Assembly (NCBI RefSeq): GCF_001662305.1
Contig: NZ_BDEP01000007.1
Span: 124,001-188,000, forward strand
Source of the DNA: Halomonas caseinilytica
GTDB lineage: Bacteria; Pseudomonadota; Gammaproteobacteria; Pseudomonadales; Halomonadaceae
DNA: 64,000 bases
Direction: 5' to 3'
The translations under genes and the position numbers were made by a program. Positions 9,855-20,700 of the stretch are shown here, piece by piece (position 1 is the first letter of the stretch; each line of letters begins with the position of its first letter). The notes under the pieces are model-generated. The model was not told the origin of the DNA and did not search any database. It worked only from the letters and a program-made list of their open reading frames with translations.

Positions 9855-11087
9855 TCAACCACCGAAATCGTCCAGCATGATGTTTTCCGGTTCGACGCCG
9901 AGGTCCACCAGCATCTTGATCACCGAAGCATTCATCATGGGCGGCCCACACATGTAGTACTCGCAGTCCTCGGGCGCCGGATGGTCCTTGAGATACTGCT
10001 CGTAGAGCACATTGTGGATGAAGCCGGTCGGCCCGTCCCAGTTATCCTCGGGCAGGGGGTCGGAAAGCGCCAGGTGCCACTCGAAGTTGTCGTGCTCCTC
10101 GGCCAGCTTGTCGTACTCCTCATTGTAGAAGGTCTCCCGCCAGGAACGGGCACCATACCAGAAGGAGATCTTGCGCTTGGTATCCAGGCGCTTGAGCTGA
10201 TCGAAGATGTGACTGCGCATCGGCGCCATGCCAGCGCCACCGCCGACGAAGACCATCTCCGCGTCGGTATCCTTGGCGAAGAACTCACCGAACGGCCCCA
10301 TCACGGTCACCTTGTCACCCGGCTTCAGGCTGAAGACATAGGTCGACATCACGCCGGGGGGATGGCTGGTGTTGGGCGGCGGCGTGGCAATACGCACGTT
10401 GAACTTGAGAATACCTTTCTCTTCCGGATAGTTCGCCATGGAGTAGGCCCGGATGATCTCTTCGGTATTCTTGTGGGAGATGTCGAAGAGGCCAAACTTC
10501 TCCCAATCCTCCCTGTACTCCTCCTCGATATCGAAGTCGGAGAACTTGATGTCGTAGGGAGGTGCCACCAGCTGCACGTAGCCGCCGGCACGGAAGGCGA
10601 CATCCTCGCCCTCGGGAAGACGCAGGTTGAGCTCCTTGATGAAGGTCGCGACGTTCGGGTTCTCGATGACCTCGCATTCCCACTTCTTGACGCCGAAGAC
10701 CTCCTCGGGCACCTCGATCTTCATGTCCTGCTTCACCGGCACCTGGCAGGACAGGCGCCAGCCTTCCTTCTTCTCGCGCAGGGTGAAGTGCGATTCCTCG
10801 GTGGGCAGGATCGAGCCGCCCCCCTCTTCCACACGGCACCGGCACTGGGCACAAGAGCCGCCACCGCCGCAGGCGGATGACAGGAAGATGCCATTGGCGG
10901 CCAGGGTGTTGAGCAGCTTGCCGCCCGCCTGGGTGGTCAAGGTGTGCTCGGGATCGCCGTTGATCTCGATGGCGACGTCCCCGGTGCTCACGAGCTTGCT
11001 CCGGGCGGCCAGGATCACCGCCGTCAGACCGATGATGACCACGGTGAACATGACCACACCGAGCAAGATGACTGTTGTATCAACCAT
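9855..11087 (-). CDS. nqrF: Na+-translocating NADH:quinone reductase subunit F
   Basis: A 410-residue NADH-oxidising subunit and the electron entry point of the Na+-NQR complex. One N-terminal membrane helix (about 4-27) is followed by a 2Fe-2S ferredoxin domain with Cys73, Cys79, Cys82 and a distal Cys114. An FAD domain (about 130-270, RAYSMAN) and an NADH-binding domain ending YYMCGPPMM come next. Length matches the Vibrio protein (407-408). It is the last gene of the six-gene operon, 69 bases after nqrE and followed by a GC hairpin. Confidence 0.98.
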   Translation of the reverse strand: MVDTTVILLGVVMFTVVIIGLTAVILAARSKLVSTGDVAIEINGDPEHTLTTQAGGKLLNTLAANGIFLSSACGGGGSCAQCRCRVEEGGGSILPTEESHFTLREKKEGWRLSCQVPVKQDMKIEVPEEVFGVKKWECEVIENPNVATFIKELNLRLPEGEDVAFRAGGYVQLVAPPYDIKFSDFDIEEEYREDWEKFGLFDISHKNTEEIIRAYSMANYPEEKGILKFNVRIATPPPNTSHPPGVMSTYVFSLKPGDKVTVMGPFGEFFAKDTDAEMVFVGGGAGMAPMRSHIFDQLKRLDTKRKISFWYGARSWRETFYNEEYDKLAEEHDNFEWHLALSDPLPEDNWDGPTGFIHNVLYEQYLKDHPAPEDCEYYMCGPPMMNASVIKMLVDLGVEPENIMLDDFGG

Positions 11088-11156
11088 GTCGGTTTCCTAT
11101 TGCTTGCGTTGCCTGGTTACCGGTGGCCCTCGGCCACCGGCAGAACACGACCCACC

Positions 11157-11774
11157 TCAGAGCTGGATGCCGGAGAAGGACATGAAGCCCAGCGACATCA
11201 GACCGACAGTGATGAAGGTGATGCCCAGGCCCTGCAGGGAGGCGGGCACGTCGCTGTACTTGAGCTTCTCGCGGATGCCGGCCAGGGCGGTGATCGCCAG
11301 CGCCCAACCGACACCGGCGCCCAGACCATAGACCACGGACTCGCCGAGATTGTAGTTGCGCTCGGACATGAACAGGGTCGCACCGAGGATCGCGCAGTTC
11401 ACGGTGATCAACGGCAGGAAGACACCCAGGGCGTTGTAGAGCGCCGGCACGTACTTGTCCAGGAACATCTCCAGAATCTGGACGATAGCGGCAATGACGC
11501 CGATATAGCTCAGATAGCCGAGGAACGTCAGATCGATGTTCTCGGCCCCGGGGATGCCCGTCCAGACCAGGGCGCCCTCGCCCAGGAGATACGTCAGTAT
11601 CAGATTGTTGACCGGCACCGTGATGGTCAGCACCACGATGACGGCGATGCCCAGGCCGAACGCCGAGGAAACCTTCTTGGACACCGCCAGGAAGGTACAC
11701 ATGCCCAGGAAGAATGCCAGGGCCATGTTCTCGACGAAGACCGAGGCAACGAACAAGCTCAGATAATGTTCCAT
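11157..11774 (-). CDS. nqrE: Na+-translocating NADH:quinone reductase subunit E
   Basis: A 205-residue integral membrane subunit with six predicted helices. NqrE and NqrD are related in inverted topology and together bind an iron or 2Fe-2S centre between half-helices. The Cys residues needed for this are visible in [12 protein letters not shown] and [11 protein letters not shown]. It starts one base after the nqrD stop, so the two are probably translationally coupled. Confidence 0.97.
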   Translation of the reverse strand: MEHYLSLFVASVFVENMALAFFLGMCTFLAVSKKVSSAFGLGIAVIVVLTITVPVNNLILTYLLGEGALVWTGIPGAENIDLTFLGYLSYIGVIAAIVQILEMFLDKYVPALYNALGVFLPLITVNCAILGATLFMSERNYNLGESVVYGLGAGVGWALAITALAGIREKLKYSDVPASLQGLGITFITVGLMSLGFMSFSGIQL

Positions 11775-11775
11775 G

Positions 11776-12444
11776 TTACACGGCCTCCTTCGGCTGGGTA
11801 TTGGCCTTCATCTCGAACTCGTTTTCCTCGACCTGCTCGGGGTTGATGGCACGCAACACCCAGATGATCAGACCGATGATGAAAAAGGCCGAGGGTGGCA
11901 ACAGCATCAAGCCATTCGGCACGTACCAGCCACCGCTGGACACTGTCTCCAGCACGGTGAAGCCGAACACGCTGCCGGAACCGAACAGTTCACGGAAGAA
12001 GCCGACGGTCATCAGGATGAAGCCATAGCCGATGCCATTGCCGACGCCATCCAGGAAGGACAGCCCCGGAGAGTTGGTCATGGCAAAGCCTTCGGCGCGG
12101 CCCATCACGATGCAGTTGGTGATGATCAGGCCCACGAAGACCGACAGCTGCTTGGACATCTCATAGGCATAGGCCTTGAGAATCTGGTCCACCACGATCA
12201 CCAGCGAGGCGATGATGGTCATCTGCACGATGATGCGGATGGAGGACGGAATGTGATGGCGGATCAACGAGACGAAAAAGTTGGAAAAGGCCGTCACGAA
12301 GATTACCGCCAGCGACATGACCAGCGAGACGCTCATGCTGCTGGTCACCGCCAGCGCACTACAGATCCCCAGGATCTGCAATGCGATGGGGTTGTTCTTG
12401 AAGATTGGCGTCGTCAGGACGCCCTTGGCAGTCGGTGCAGACAT
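11776..12444 (-). CDS. nqrD: Na+-translocating NADH:quinone reductase subunit D
   Basis: A 222-residue integral membrane subunit, the counterpart of NqrE. Conserved half-helix Cys positions appear in [14 protein letters not shown] and [15 protein letters not shown] short cytoplasmic N-terminus precedes six membrane helices, and the C-terminus is charged. Two bases separate it from nqrC and one from nqrE. Confidence 0.97.
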   Translation of the reverse strand: MSAPTAKGVLTTPIFKNNPIALQILGICSALAVTSSMSVSLVMSLAVIFVTAFSNFFVSLIRHHIPSSIRIIVQMTIIASLVIVVDQILKAYAYEMSKQLSVFVGLIITNCIVMGRAEGFAMTNSPGLSFLDGVGNGIGYGFILMTVGFFRELFGSGSVFGFTVLETVSSGGWYVPNGLMLLPPSAFFIIGLIIWVLRAINPEQVEENEFEMKANTQPKEAV

Positions 12445-12446
12445 CT

Positions 12447-13259
12447 TCAGGCTCCTTCGGTCTCGTCAGTGGACGTAGTGTTGACGGCTTCCTGGTCGAT
12501 GCCACCACGGAACTTGGCCAGATAGGGACCAAAGCCTTCCGGCCCGAGCCAGAACTGCAGCATGTTGGTCACGCCGTTGCTGGTCAGCGTGGCGCCGGAG
12601 AGCGCGTCGACTTCGGTCTTCTCGCTCGCCCCGCCCTTGACCAGGCCAATTTCCGGCTCGACACCGTCACCCTCGCCATAGATCTGCTTGCCTTTCCACT
12701 GCGCCTTCCACTTCGGCGTGTCGACCTTGGCGCCCAGACCCGGCGTCTCGGAATGCGAGTAGTAGGTGATGCCGACGATGGTATTGCCATCGCCCTCGAC
12801 TGCCAGGTAGCCACGCATCAGCCCCCACAGGCCCTGGCCGCGGATCGGCAGAATCACCTGCTCGGGATCGTCCGGATCACCCACCAGGTAGACGGTGCTG
12901 TAATTCTCCTGACGGGACAACCCGGCGATGTCCGTCTCACCGGACAGCGTCCGCGACTGCGCAGGGTCCCTGGCCGCCTCGAAGCCACTGTAGTTGTCGG
13001 GATCGAACTCATCGGTATATTCGCCACTGCGCAGATCCACGACCTTGGGCGTCACCTTCTGGAACTCTTCCGCCACATCGTCGCCGGGCTCGTAGAGGTC
13101 GGCCACGTTGAGGATATTGGTCTTGCGGTCCAGTTCCTGGTTGAGCTGCTGCTTCGAGCGCAACGCCACCGCGGCGGTGGAGACGATGATCGAGCACACG
13201 ATGCAGAGTGCAAACGCCACCGTCAGGATCTTCTTGATGGAGTTGTTGCTCTGTGCCAT
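12447..13259 (-). CDS. nqrC: Na+-translocating NADH:quinone reductase subunit C (FMN-binding)
   Basis: A 270-residue subunit with one N-terminal membrane helix (about 10-32) and a large periplasmic FMN domain. The covalent FMN site [10 protein letters not shown] is present near residues 218-227; the Thr of SGAT (Thr224) is the expected phosphoester-linked residue, attached by ApbE. The start codon shares one base with the nqrB stop, indicating coupled translation. Confidence 0.97.
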   Translation of the reverse strand: MAQSNNSIKKILTVAFALCIVCSIIVSTAAVALRSKQQLNQELDRKTNILNVADLYEPGDDVAEEFQKVTPKVVDLRSGEYTDEFDPDNYSGFEAARDPAQSRTLSGETDIAGLSRQENYSTVYLVGDPDDPEQVILPIRGQGLWGLMRGYLAVEGDGNTIVGITYYSHSETPGLGAKVDTPKWKAQWKGKQIYGEGDGVEPEIGLVKGGASEKTEVDALSGATLTSNGVTNMLQFWLGPEGFGPYLAKFRGGIDQEAVNTTSTDETEGA

Positions 13260-14485
13260 CAGGCATTCTCCTCGGCCAGATCACCGGTACGCCGCTGGCG
13301 GCGCTTGATGTTGGCCTGAACAAAGAAGTGGTCAATCAGCGGGGCGAACAGGTTGGCGAACAGGATCGCCAGCATGATGCCTTCCGGGAAGGCCGGGTTC
13401 ACCACGCGGATCAGCACGGTCATGACGCCGATCAGGATCCCGAAGATGAGACGCCCCGGATTGGTCATGGAGGCGGACACCGGGTCGGTTGCCATGAACA
13501 CCATGCCGAAGGCAAAGCCGCCAATCACCAGGTGCCAGTACCAGGGCATGGCGAACATCGGATTGGTGTCGGAGCCGATCAGGTTGAACAGCGCGCTGGT
13601 CGCGACCATGCCGAGGAAGACACCGAGCATGATCCGCCAGGAGGCGATCTTGGTCCACAGCAGCACCGCCGCGCCGATCAGGATGGCCAGCGTGGACGTC
13701 TCACCGATCGAGCCCGGCATGAAGCCGAGGAAGGCATCCCACCAGCTGAGCTGATCGCTCAGGGCGCTCATGCCGCTCTGGTAGGCGGTGGACAGTGCCG
13801 TGGCTCCAGTGAAGCCGTCGGCTGCTACCCACACGGAATCGCCGGAGATCTGTGCCGGATAGGCGAAGTACAGGAAGGCCCGCCCCGTCAATGCCGGGTT
13901 GAGGAAGTTCTTGCCGGTACCGCCGAAGATTTCCTTGCCGATCACCACACCGAAGGTAATGCCGAGCGCTACCTGCCACAGCGGAACGGTCGCTGGCAGA
14001 ATCAGGGCATAGAGCACGGAGGTGACGAAGAACCCCTCGTTGACCTCGTGGCCACGCTTGATCGCGAACAGGACTTCCCAGAAGCCGCCGACGACGAAGG
14101 TCACCAGATAGATGGGCAGGAAATAGGTGGCACCAAGCACGAAGTTGCCCCACAGGCTGCCCGGATCATGGCCTCCGCCCAGGGTCATCACGATGGCCTC
14201 GCGCCAGCCGGTGGCCGCGCCGAAGCCATCGGCGATGGCCATGTTAGCCTGCCAGCCGGCATTCCACATGCCGAAGAACATCGCCGGGAAGGTACACAGC
14301 CACACCGTGATCATGATGCGCTTGAGGTCGATGCCGTCGCGCACATGAGCGGTAGTCTTGGCCACGTTCGGCGGCGTGTAGAAGATGGTGTCGACCGCTT
14401 CATAGAGCGGGTAGAACTGTTCGTACTTCCCGCCCTTGTGGAAGTGCGGCTCGAGATTGTCGAGTGTCTGTCGGATACCCATCAT
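13259..14485 (-). CDS. nqrB: Na+-translocating NADH:quinone reductase subunit B (FMN, riboflavin, Na+ channel)
   Basis: A 408-residue membrane subunit that carries covalent FMN and riboflavin and forms the Na+ path and quinone site. The flavinylation motif [11 protein letters not shown] is at about residues 223-233, with Thr229 the expected FMN-linked residue. About ten membrane helices follow a cytoplasmic N-terminus. It overlaps both nqrA and nqrC by one base. Confidence 0.97.
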   Translation of the reverse strand: MMGIRQTLDNLEPHFHKGGKYEQFYPLYEAVDTIFYTPPNVAKTTAHVRDGIDLKRIMITVWLCTFPAMFFGMWNAGWQANMAIADGFGAATGWREAIVMTLGGGHDPGSLWGNFVLGATYFLPIYLVTFVVGGFWEVLFAIKRGHEVNEGFFVTSVLYALILPATVPLWQVALGITFGVVIGKEIFGGTGKNFLNPALTGRAFLYFAYPAQISGDSVWVAADGFTGATALSTAYQSGMSALSDQLSWWDAFLGFMPGSIGETSTLAILIGAAVLLWTKIASWRIMLGVFLGMVATSALFNLIGSDTNPMFAMPWYWHLVIGGFAFGMVFMATDPVSASMTNPGRLIFGILIGVMTVLIRVVNPAFPEGIMLAILFANLFAPLIDHFFVQANIKRRQRRTGDLAEENA

Positions 14486-15834
14486 CAGGCCTCTTTCTCG
14501 ATCGTGGTGAGGTTATCGCGCAGGATGGGACCGTATTCGTACTTGCCGGGGCACACGTAGGTGCACAGCGCCAGGTCCTCCTCATCCAGCTCCAGGCAAC
14601 CAAGCTGCATCGCCGTCTCGATGTCACCGACGATCAACGAACGCAGCAGCTGGGTGGGCAGGATGTCCAGCGGCATCACTTCCTCGTACACCCCGACGGG
14701 CACCATGGCCCGCTCGGAGCCGTTGGTGGAAGTGGTCGGCGCGTAGTTACGCAGGCCCTTGAGCTTGGAGAGGTAAATCCCCATGACGGAATGGCGGTTG
14801 GCCCCCGGCGAGAGCCACCCCATCAGGCTTCGCTTGTTGCCTTCCTCAAGCAGGCTGAGCTGATTGTGGAAACGACCGAGAAAACGCAGACTGCCCTCGC
14901 AGGTGAAACCGGAAAACACCGAACCGGAGATCACCCGAGTGTCCTCGGGATTCACGACCTCCCCGTCCAGCAGCTCTTCGGTACTGGCGCCGAGGCGAGT
15001 GCGCAGCAGACGGGGCTGCTCGGCGCGCGGCCCACCGACGGCGACGACCCGATTGACGTCCAGCTTGCCCTCGGCGAACAGCTTGCCGAACGCGATGACA
15101 TCCTGGTAGCCGATGTGCCACACCGACTTGTGCAGCGCCACGGGCGAGAGGTGATGGATATGGGTACCGACCAGCCCCGCAGGGTGGGGGCCCGAGAAGG
15201 TTTCCGTCGCGACCCCGTCGACATTGTCGCCGGGCAGGGAAGCGTCCGGTGCGCTGCACAGGAACACCTTGCCCTCGGTCAGTCGCGTCAGGACCTTGAG
15301 CCCATCCTCGAAGGCCTCGGCCTGCTCGTTGATGATACCGGCGGGGTCGGCGCAGAGCGGGTGAGTATCGATGGCAGTGACGAAGATATTCTCCGGCTTA
15401 GCATCCAGGGCCGGCGTCCGCGAATAAGGGCGCGTGCGCAGCGCTGTCCACAGGCCCGACTCGACCAATTGGTCGACCACGGCCTGGCGCTCCAGGGATG
15501 CCAGCTTGTCACGACCATGGGCCGTGAACGAGACCGCATCCTCGGTGTCGTCGACCTTGATCACCACCGACAACAGCTTGCGTTTCTCGCCACGGTTGAT
15601 GGCCACGACCTCGCCCGCCGCCGGCGCGGTGAAGCGCACGCCTTCGATCTTCTTGTCGGTGAAGAGCAGCTGGCCCAGCTTGACCTTGTCCCCCTCCCGG
15701 ACCTCCATGGTCGGCTTCATGCCGATATAGTCGGTTCCTAGGACGGCCACGTGACGCACCGGACGCGCATCCTCGATACGCTGCTCCGGGGCACCCGTGA
15801 TGGGGAGATCCAGGCCTTTCTTGACTTCGATCAT
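14485..15834 (-). CDS. nqrA: Na+-translocating NADH:quinone reductase subunit A
   Basis: A 449-residue cytoplasmic subunit, linked to ubiquinone binding. The N-terminus [19 protein letters not shown] is typical of the family and length is as expected. It is the first gene of nqrABCDEF. The 295-base upstream region holds a probable promoter (TATAAT on the minus strand at 15962-15967). In Pseudomonas the operon also lies next to the long-form gap gene, as here. Confidence 0.97.
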   Translation of the reverse strand: MIEVKKGLDLPITGAPEQRIEDARPVRHVAVLGTDYIGMKPTMEVREGDKVKLGQLLFTDKKIEGVRFTAPAAGEVVAINRGEKRKLLSVVIKVDDTEDAVSFTAHGRDKLASLERQAVVDQLVESGLWTALRTRPYSRTPALDAKPENIFVTAIDTHPLCADPAGIINEQAEAFEDGLKVLTRLTEGKVFLCSAPDASLPGDNVDGVATETFSGPHPAGLVGTHIHHLSPVALHKSVWHIGYQDVIAFGKLFAEGKLDVNRVVAVGGPRAEQPRLLRTRLGASTEELLDGEVVNPEDTRVISGSVFSGFTCEGSLRFLGRFHNQLSLLEEGNKRSLMGWLSPGANRHSVMGIYLSKLKGLRNYAPTTSTNGSERAMVPVGVYEEVMPLDILPTQLLRSLIVGDIETAMQLGCLELDEEDLALCTYVCPGKYEYGPILRDNLTTIEKEA

Positions 15835-16093
15835 AGTCTCGCCCAGTTGATGGATCGGATATACGAAGGAAAGGGGTACGAATGGGTTCAGATTCTTTTA
15901 ATTGTCGGAATGTTACCAGTCGGGCTCGAGACAAGCTCGAACCACCCCGAAAATCCCGGATATTATAAAGAGAAGCCGATGCGATGACTACCGACCGAAG
16001 GTCGCAAGACGGGGGGCTGACGCTCCTCGCGCATGGCAGCCCAAGCAGTAGAAAGAACGTTGGTCGGCGAGAGAGGCGAGACTTGGCGGGAAT
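15835..16093 (-). promoter_or_regulatory. nqr operon upstream region with -10 box
   Basis: On the minus strand TATAAT occurs at 15967-15962, with a long leader of about 120 bases before nqrA. The matching -35 (near 15985-15991, TAGTCA) is poor, so an activator may be needed. The leader is AT-rich around 15890-15915 and contains a short inverted pair, CTCGAGACAAGCTCGA. No gene or known riboswitch is evident. Confidence 0.5.
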
Positions 16094-16122
16094 TGCCGCC
16101 CCGGTCAAGCGCCGGGGCGGCA
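16094..16122 (-). terminator. Hairpin downstream of gap
   Basis: Arms TGCCGCCCCGG (16094-16104) and CCGGGGCGGCA (16112-16122) form an 11-bp GC-rich stem with a seven-base loop, beginning eight bases past the gap stop. There is no long T-run, so efficiency is uncertain. Confidence 0.55.
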
Positions 16123-16129
16123 GGCAGGC

Positions 16130-17593
16130 TCACGCCTGGGCGCGGGGCAACTTGAGGAAGCTCACATTGGATACCTGCTGCAGGATACGAATGACCTGGC
16201 AGCTGTACCCGAACTCGTTGTCGTACCAGACGTAGAGCACCACATGCTTGCCGTTGGCGATGGTCGCCTGGGCATCGACGATACCGGCGTGACGATTGCC
16301 GACGAAGTCGGTGGACACCACCTCGGGCGAATCGACGAAGTCGATCTGCTTCTGGTAGTCGGAGCCGATGGACATGCGGCGCAGGTAGTCGTTGAGCGAG
16401 GCGACATCGGTATCCCGATCCAGCGTCAGGTTGAGAATCGCCATGGAAACATTGGGCGTGGGCACCCGAATGGCATTGCCGGTGAGCTTGCCCGACAGCT
16501 CGGGCAACGCCTTGGCCACAGCCTTGGCGGCACCAGTTTCGGTCAACACCATGTTGAGCGGTGCGCTACGGCCACGCCGGTCGCCCTTGTGGTAGTTGTC
16601 GATCAGGTTCTGGTCATTGGTATAGGAGTGCACCGTCTCGACATGGCCATGGGCGATGCCGAACTCGTCGTTGAGCACCTTGAGCACCGGCACGATGGCA
16701 TTGGTGGTGCAGGACGCCGCCGAGATGATGCGGTCATCGCTGGTGATGTCCTGATGGTTGATGCCATAGACGATATTCTTGACATCCCCCTTGCCCGGTG
16801 CCGTGAGCAGCGCCTTGGAAACGCCCTTGCATTCCAGATGCTGGCCCAGGCCCGCCTCGTCACGCCAGATGCCGGTGTTGTCGACCACCACGGCATTGTC
16901 GATGCCATAGGCCGTGTAATCGATCTCGGCAGGCGAATCGGCGTAGATCACCTTGATGACGTTACCGTTGGCGATCAGAGTTCGGGACTCGACATCGACG
17001 CTGATGGTGCCATCGAAGGGGCCATGCACGCTATCACGGCGCAGCAGGCTCGCTCGCTTCTCGAGATCCTTGGCGATATCGCCCCGTCCGCGCACCACGA
17101 TCGCCCGGAGGCGCAGCAGGTTGCCGCCGCCCGCCTTCTCGATCAATACACGGGCCAGGATACGCCCGATACGGCCGAAGCCATACAGCACCACGTCCTT
17201 GGGCTCGCCAGTGCCCGCATCCGGGTCGTGGGCATCGACGATCTCGGCCAGCTCCTCGCGCAGGAACGCCTCGGCATCACCGCCGCCCCGCTTCTTGAAG
17301 GCCACGCCCAGCTTGCCGACATCGACGTGGGCCGGCCCCAGGTTGAGCGACTGCATGGCCTGGATCAGCGGGAAAGTCTCCCGAACGGAGAGTTCGGTCC
17401 CCTCGATCTTGCGGACGAAACGGTGGTCCTTGAGGATCCGGATGACACTGCGATTGAACAGTGAACGTCCGAACATGGTGGTCACGACGTTGTTGCAACG
17501 ATAGAGGCTGCCGATCAACGGGATCATCTGCTCGGCGATTGCCTGGTCGTCGTGCCATTCCTGGAAGACGGTATCGAGGGATTCCTGACTCAC
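16130..17593 (-). CDS. gap: Glyceraldehyde-3-phosphate dehydrogenase, long form with N-terminal extension
   Basis: A 487-residue GAPDH, about 130-150 residues longer than the classical enzyme because of a helical N-terminal domain. The catalytic motif SAASCTTNA places the nucleophile at Cys295. The Rossmann motif YGFGRIGR is at about residue 137. The NAD-ribose loop reads VVRGRGD instead of the Asp-containing loop of NAD-specific GAPDHs, which hints at NADP use (inference). The start is GTG with GAGAGG upstream. It is divergent from mfd and next to nqr, the same order as in Pseudomonas aeruginosa. Confidence 0.92.
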   Translation of the reverse strand: MSQESLDTVFQEWHDDQAIAEQMIPLIGSLYRCNNVVTTMFGRSLFNRSVIRILKDHRFVRKIEGTELSVRETFPLIQAMQSLNLGPAHVDVGKLGVAFKKRGGGDAEAFLREELAEIVDAHDPDAGTGEPKDVVLYGFGRIGRILARVLIEKAGGGNLLRLRAIVVRGRGDIAKDLEKRASLLRRDSVHGPFDGTISVDVESRTLIANGNVIKVIYADSPAEIDYTAYGIDNAVVVDNTGIWRDEAGLGQHLECKGVSKALLTAPGKGDVKNIVYGINHQDITSDDRIISAASCTTNAIVPVLKVLNDEFGIAHGHVETVHSYTNDQNLIDNYHKGDRRGRSAPLNMVLTETGAAKAVAKALPELSGKLTGNAIRVPTPNVSMAILNLTLDRDTDVASLNDYLRRMSIGSDYQKQIDFVDSPEVVSTDFVGNRHAGIVDAQATIANGKHVVLYVWYDNEFGYSCQVIRILQQVSNVSFLKLPRAQA

Positions 17594-17775
17594 GAGAGGC
17601 CTCTCTGTGGGGGATTGAGATTCGGCGATATTATCCGAAGCCGACCCTCCAAGAGCAATCGCGGGATGGTCGCAACTGGTGTAGACGGATTACAACAACC
17701 GGCTTCTCACTACATGACACACGGGACTGGTATGATGCCCGCAGTTATCCCATTCGACACGACGCGACCGACGCC

Positions 17776-20700
17776 ATGCCGACTTTTTCACCACTCGACC
17801 CCCGTCGTCCCAAGGGGCTGCGTGACACCCTCTACTGGCAGACACCGCCCGGCAGTGCCACAGCACTGGCCCTGGCGCACCTGGCCGTGGACGCCCCGCT
17901 GCTGGTGATCACGGCCGACACCGCCGCCGCCCAGCGTCTGGAGGGCGATCTGGCCTTCTACTCGCGCCTGCCGGTATTGCCCTTCCCCGACTGGGAAACG
18001 CTACCCTACGATAGTTTCTCGCCCCATCAGGACATCGTCTCGGCCCGCCTGCGCACCCTGCGCCGCCTGCAGGAAGGCGAACACGGCATTGTGCTGGTGC
18101 CGATCAACACCCTGATGCAACGCCTGCCGCCGGTCGACTACATCGCCGGTCGGGTCATGACGCTCGAGGTCGGCATGACGCTGGAGCGTGAAAGCTTCCG
18201 CGATCGCCTGTCGCGAGCCGGCTACCGCGCCGTCGAAACGGTCTATGAACCCGGCGAATATGCCCTTCGCGGCGCCCTCATCGACCTCTACCCCATGGGC
18301 AGCGAAGCGCCCCTGCGCATCGACTTGTTCGATGACGAGATCGACACCCTGCGCCGTTTCGATCCGGACACCCAGCGCAGTCAGGACAAGGTGGAGCGCC
18401 TCGAGCTGCTGCCAGCCCACGAATACTCCCTGTCGCGTAGCGCCATCGCCTGCTTCCGGGAGGGCTTCGAGACGCTGTTCGACGTCGACCCGCGCCAGTG
18501 CCCCTTGTACCTGGATGCCCTGAAAGGCATTCCCTCGCCTGGCCTGGAGCAATACCTGCCGCTGTTCTTCGACGAGACGGCAACGCTGTTCGACCATCTC
18601 GCCGACACCACGCAAGTCGCCCTGACACCGGGCGTATTCGAGGCGGCCGAACATCACTGGGCAGCCATCGAGAGCCGCTATGACAACCTGGGCGTCGACC
18701 CGACCCGCCCCCTGCTGCCTCCCCATCGCGCCTTCGTACCGGTTCCCGAGGTCTTCGCCGCCATCAAGCAATATCCTCGCGTCGAACTCACCGACGATGA
18801 GGATCACCCCCATGCCATCGCGCCGGCGGCGCGCAGCGTACCGGAAGTGACGGTCAACGCCCGAGCCAAGGAGCCACTGGCCGCGCTCTCCCGCTTCCTC
18901 AAGGATCACCCCACCCGGGTGCTGTTCGTTGCCGAATCCCGAGGGCGTCGTGAAGCCCTCGAAGAGACCCTGGCGCCCCTGCGACTCGAGCTGCCTCATG
19001 TCGACGACTTCCCGACCTTTCTCGAAAGCGGGCAGCGCCTGGCCATCACCGAGGGGGCCATCGACGCCGGCTTGTGGCTCGACGCCCCGGACCTGGCGGT
19101 CATCAGCGAGACCGAACTGTTCGGCGAGGTCGTCCGCCAGAGTCGCCGTCGGGAGAAGGCCACCGACGATAGCGAACTGGCCATACGCCATCTCTCCGAG
19201 CTTCGCCCCGGGGCGCCGGTGGTGCATCAGGCGCACGGTGTGGGGCGCTACCTGGGGCTCGAGACCTTGGAGACGGGTGGCCAGGCCGCCGAATTCGTTG
19301 CCCTCGAGTACGCCGACGGTGCCAAGCTCTACGTGCCGGTGGACAGCCTTCACCTGATCTCCCGCTATGCTGGCGCCGATGACGAACTGGCTCCGCTACA
19401 CCGCCTGGGCTCCGAACAATGGGACAAGGCTAGAAAGAAAGCCGCCGAGAAAATTCGCGACACCGCCGCCGAGCTGCTCGACATCTATGCGCGTCGCGAA
19501 GCCCGGGAAGGCTTCGCCTGCCAGATGCCGGACGCCGAATACGCGCGCTTTGCCGCCAGCTTTCCATTCGAGGAAACGCCCGACCAGCAGGCCGCCATCG
19601 AGGCCGTGGTCGGTGACATGACGGCTCCCCGGCCGATGGATCGCGTTGTGTGCGGCGATGTCGGCTTCGGCAAGACCGAGGTGGCAATGCGCGCCGCCTT
19701 CCTGGCCGTGCATTCCGAACGCCAGGTCGTGGTACTGGTGCCCACCACCCTGCTCGCTCGCCAGCACTACGAGAACTTCCGCGATCGCTTCGCCGATACC
19801 GCCGTCAACATCGAGCTCGTCTCGCGCTTCACTGGCGGCCAGGGACAGAGCGCCGCCAAGCAACGCATCGAAGATGGTCGCGCCGACATCGTCATCGGCA
19901 CCCACAAGCTGCTCTCCAAGTCGATGCGCTTCGCCAACATGGGCCTTTTGATCATCGACGAGGAGCACCGCTTCGGTGTCGCCCAGAAGGAGCGACTCAA
20001 GCAGCTGAGGGCCGAGGTGGACATCCTGACGCTGACCGCCACGCCCATCCCCCGCACCCTCAACATGGCCATGAGCGGCATCCGCGACCTCTCCATCATC
20101 GCCACCCCGCCGGCGCGTCGCCTGTCAGTGAAGACCTTCGTCCAGCAGCGTGACGAATCGGTGATCAAGGAAGCGGTGTTGCGCGAGATACTGCGTGGCG
20201 GACAGGTTTACTTCCTGCACAACGAGGTCAAGACCATCGAGACTGCCGCCGAGACTGTGCGCGAGCTGATTCCCGAGGCCCGGGTCGGCGTGGCCCACGG
20301 CCAGCTCCCCGAACGCTCGCTGGAACGGGTGATGTCCGATTTCTACCACAAGCGCTTCAACGTGCTGGTCTGCTCCACCATCATCGAGACCGGTATCGAC
20401 GTGCCCAGTGCCAACACCATCATCATCGAGCGGGCCGACAAGTTCGGGCTGGCCCAGCTTCACCAGCTGCGTGGACGTGTCGGGCGCAGCCACCACCAGG
20501 CCTACGCCTACCTGCTGGCCCCGCCACCGCGCGCGATGACCCGCGATGCCACCAAACGCCTGGAGGCGATTGCCCAGGCCGAGGACCTGGGCGCCGGTTT
20601 CACGCTGGCCAGCCACGACATGGAGATCCGCGGCGCCGGCGAGCTGCTCGGCGACGAACAGAGCGGACAAATGGAGGCCCTGGGCTATAGTCTCTACATG

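Noticed and set aside
13253..14560. 435-codon plus-strand reading over nqrB
   Set aside because: Antisense shadow of nqrB, rich in His/Gln/Gly with no family features; nqrB is certain from its motifs and coupling.
15835..16093. Riboswitch in the nqr leader
   Set aside because: The leader is long enough, but I see no motif of a known riboswitch class and only minor pairing.
17461..17775. N-terminal extension of mfd back into the gap gene
   Set aside because: ATG at 17776 gives exactly the usual Mfd length and the extension overlaps the gap coding region.
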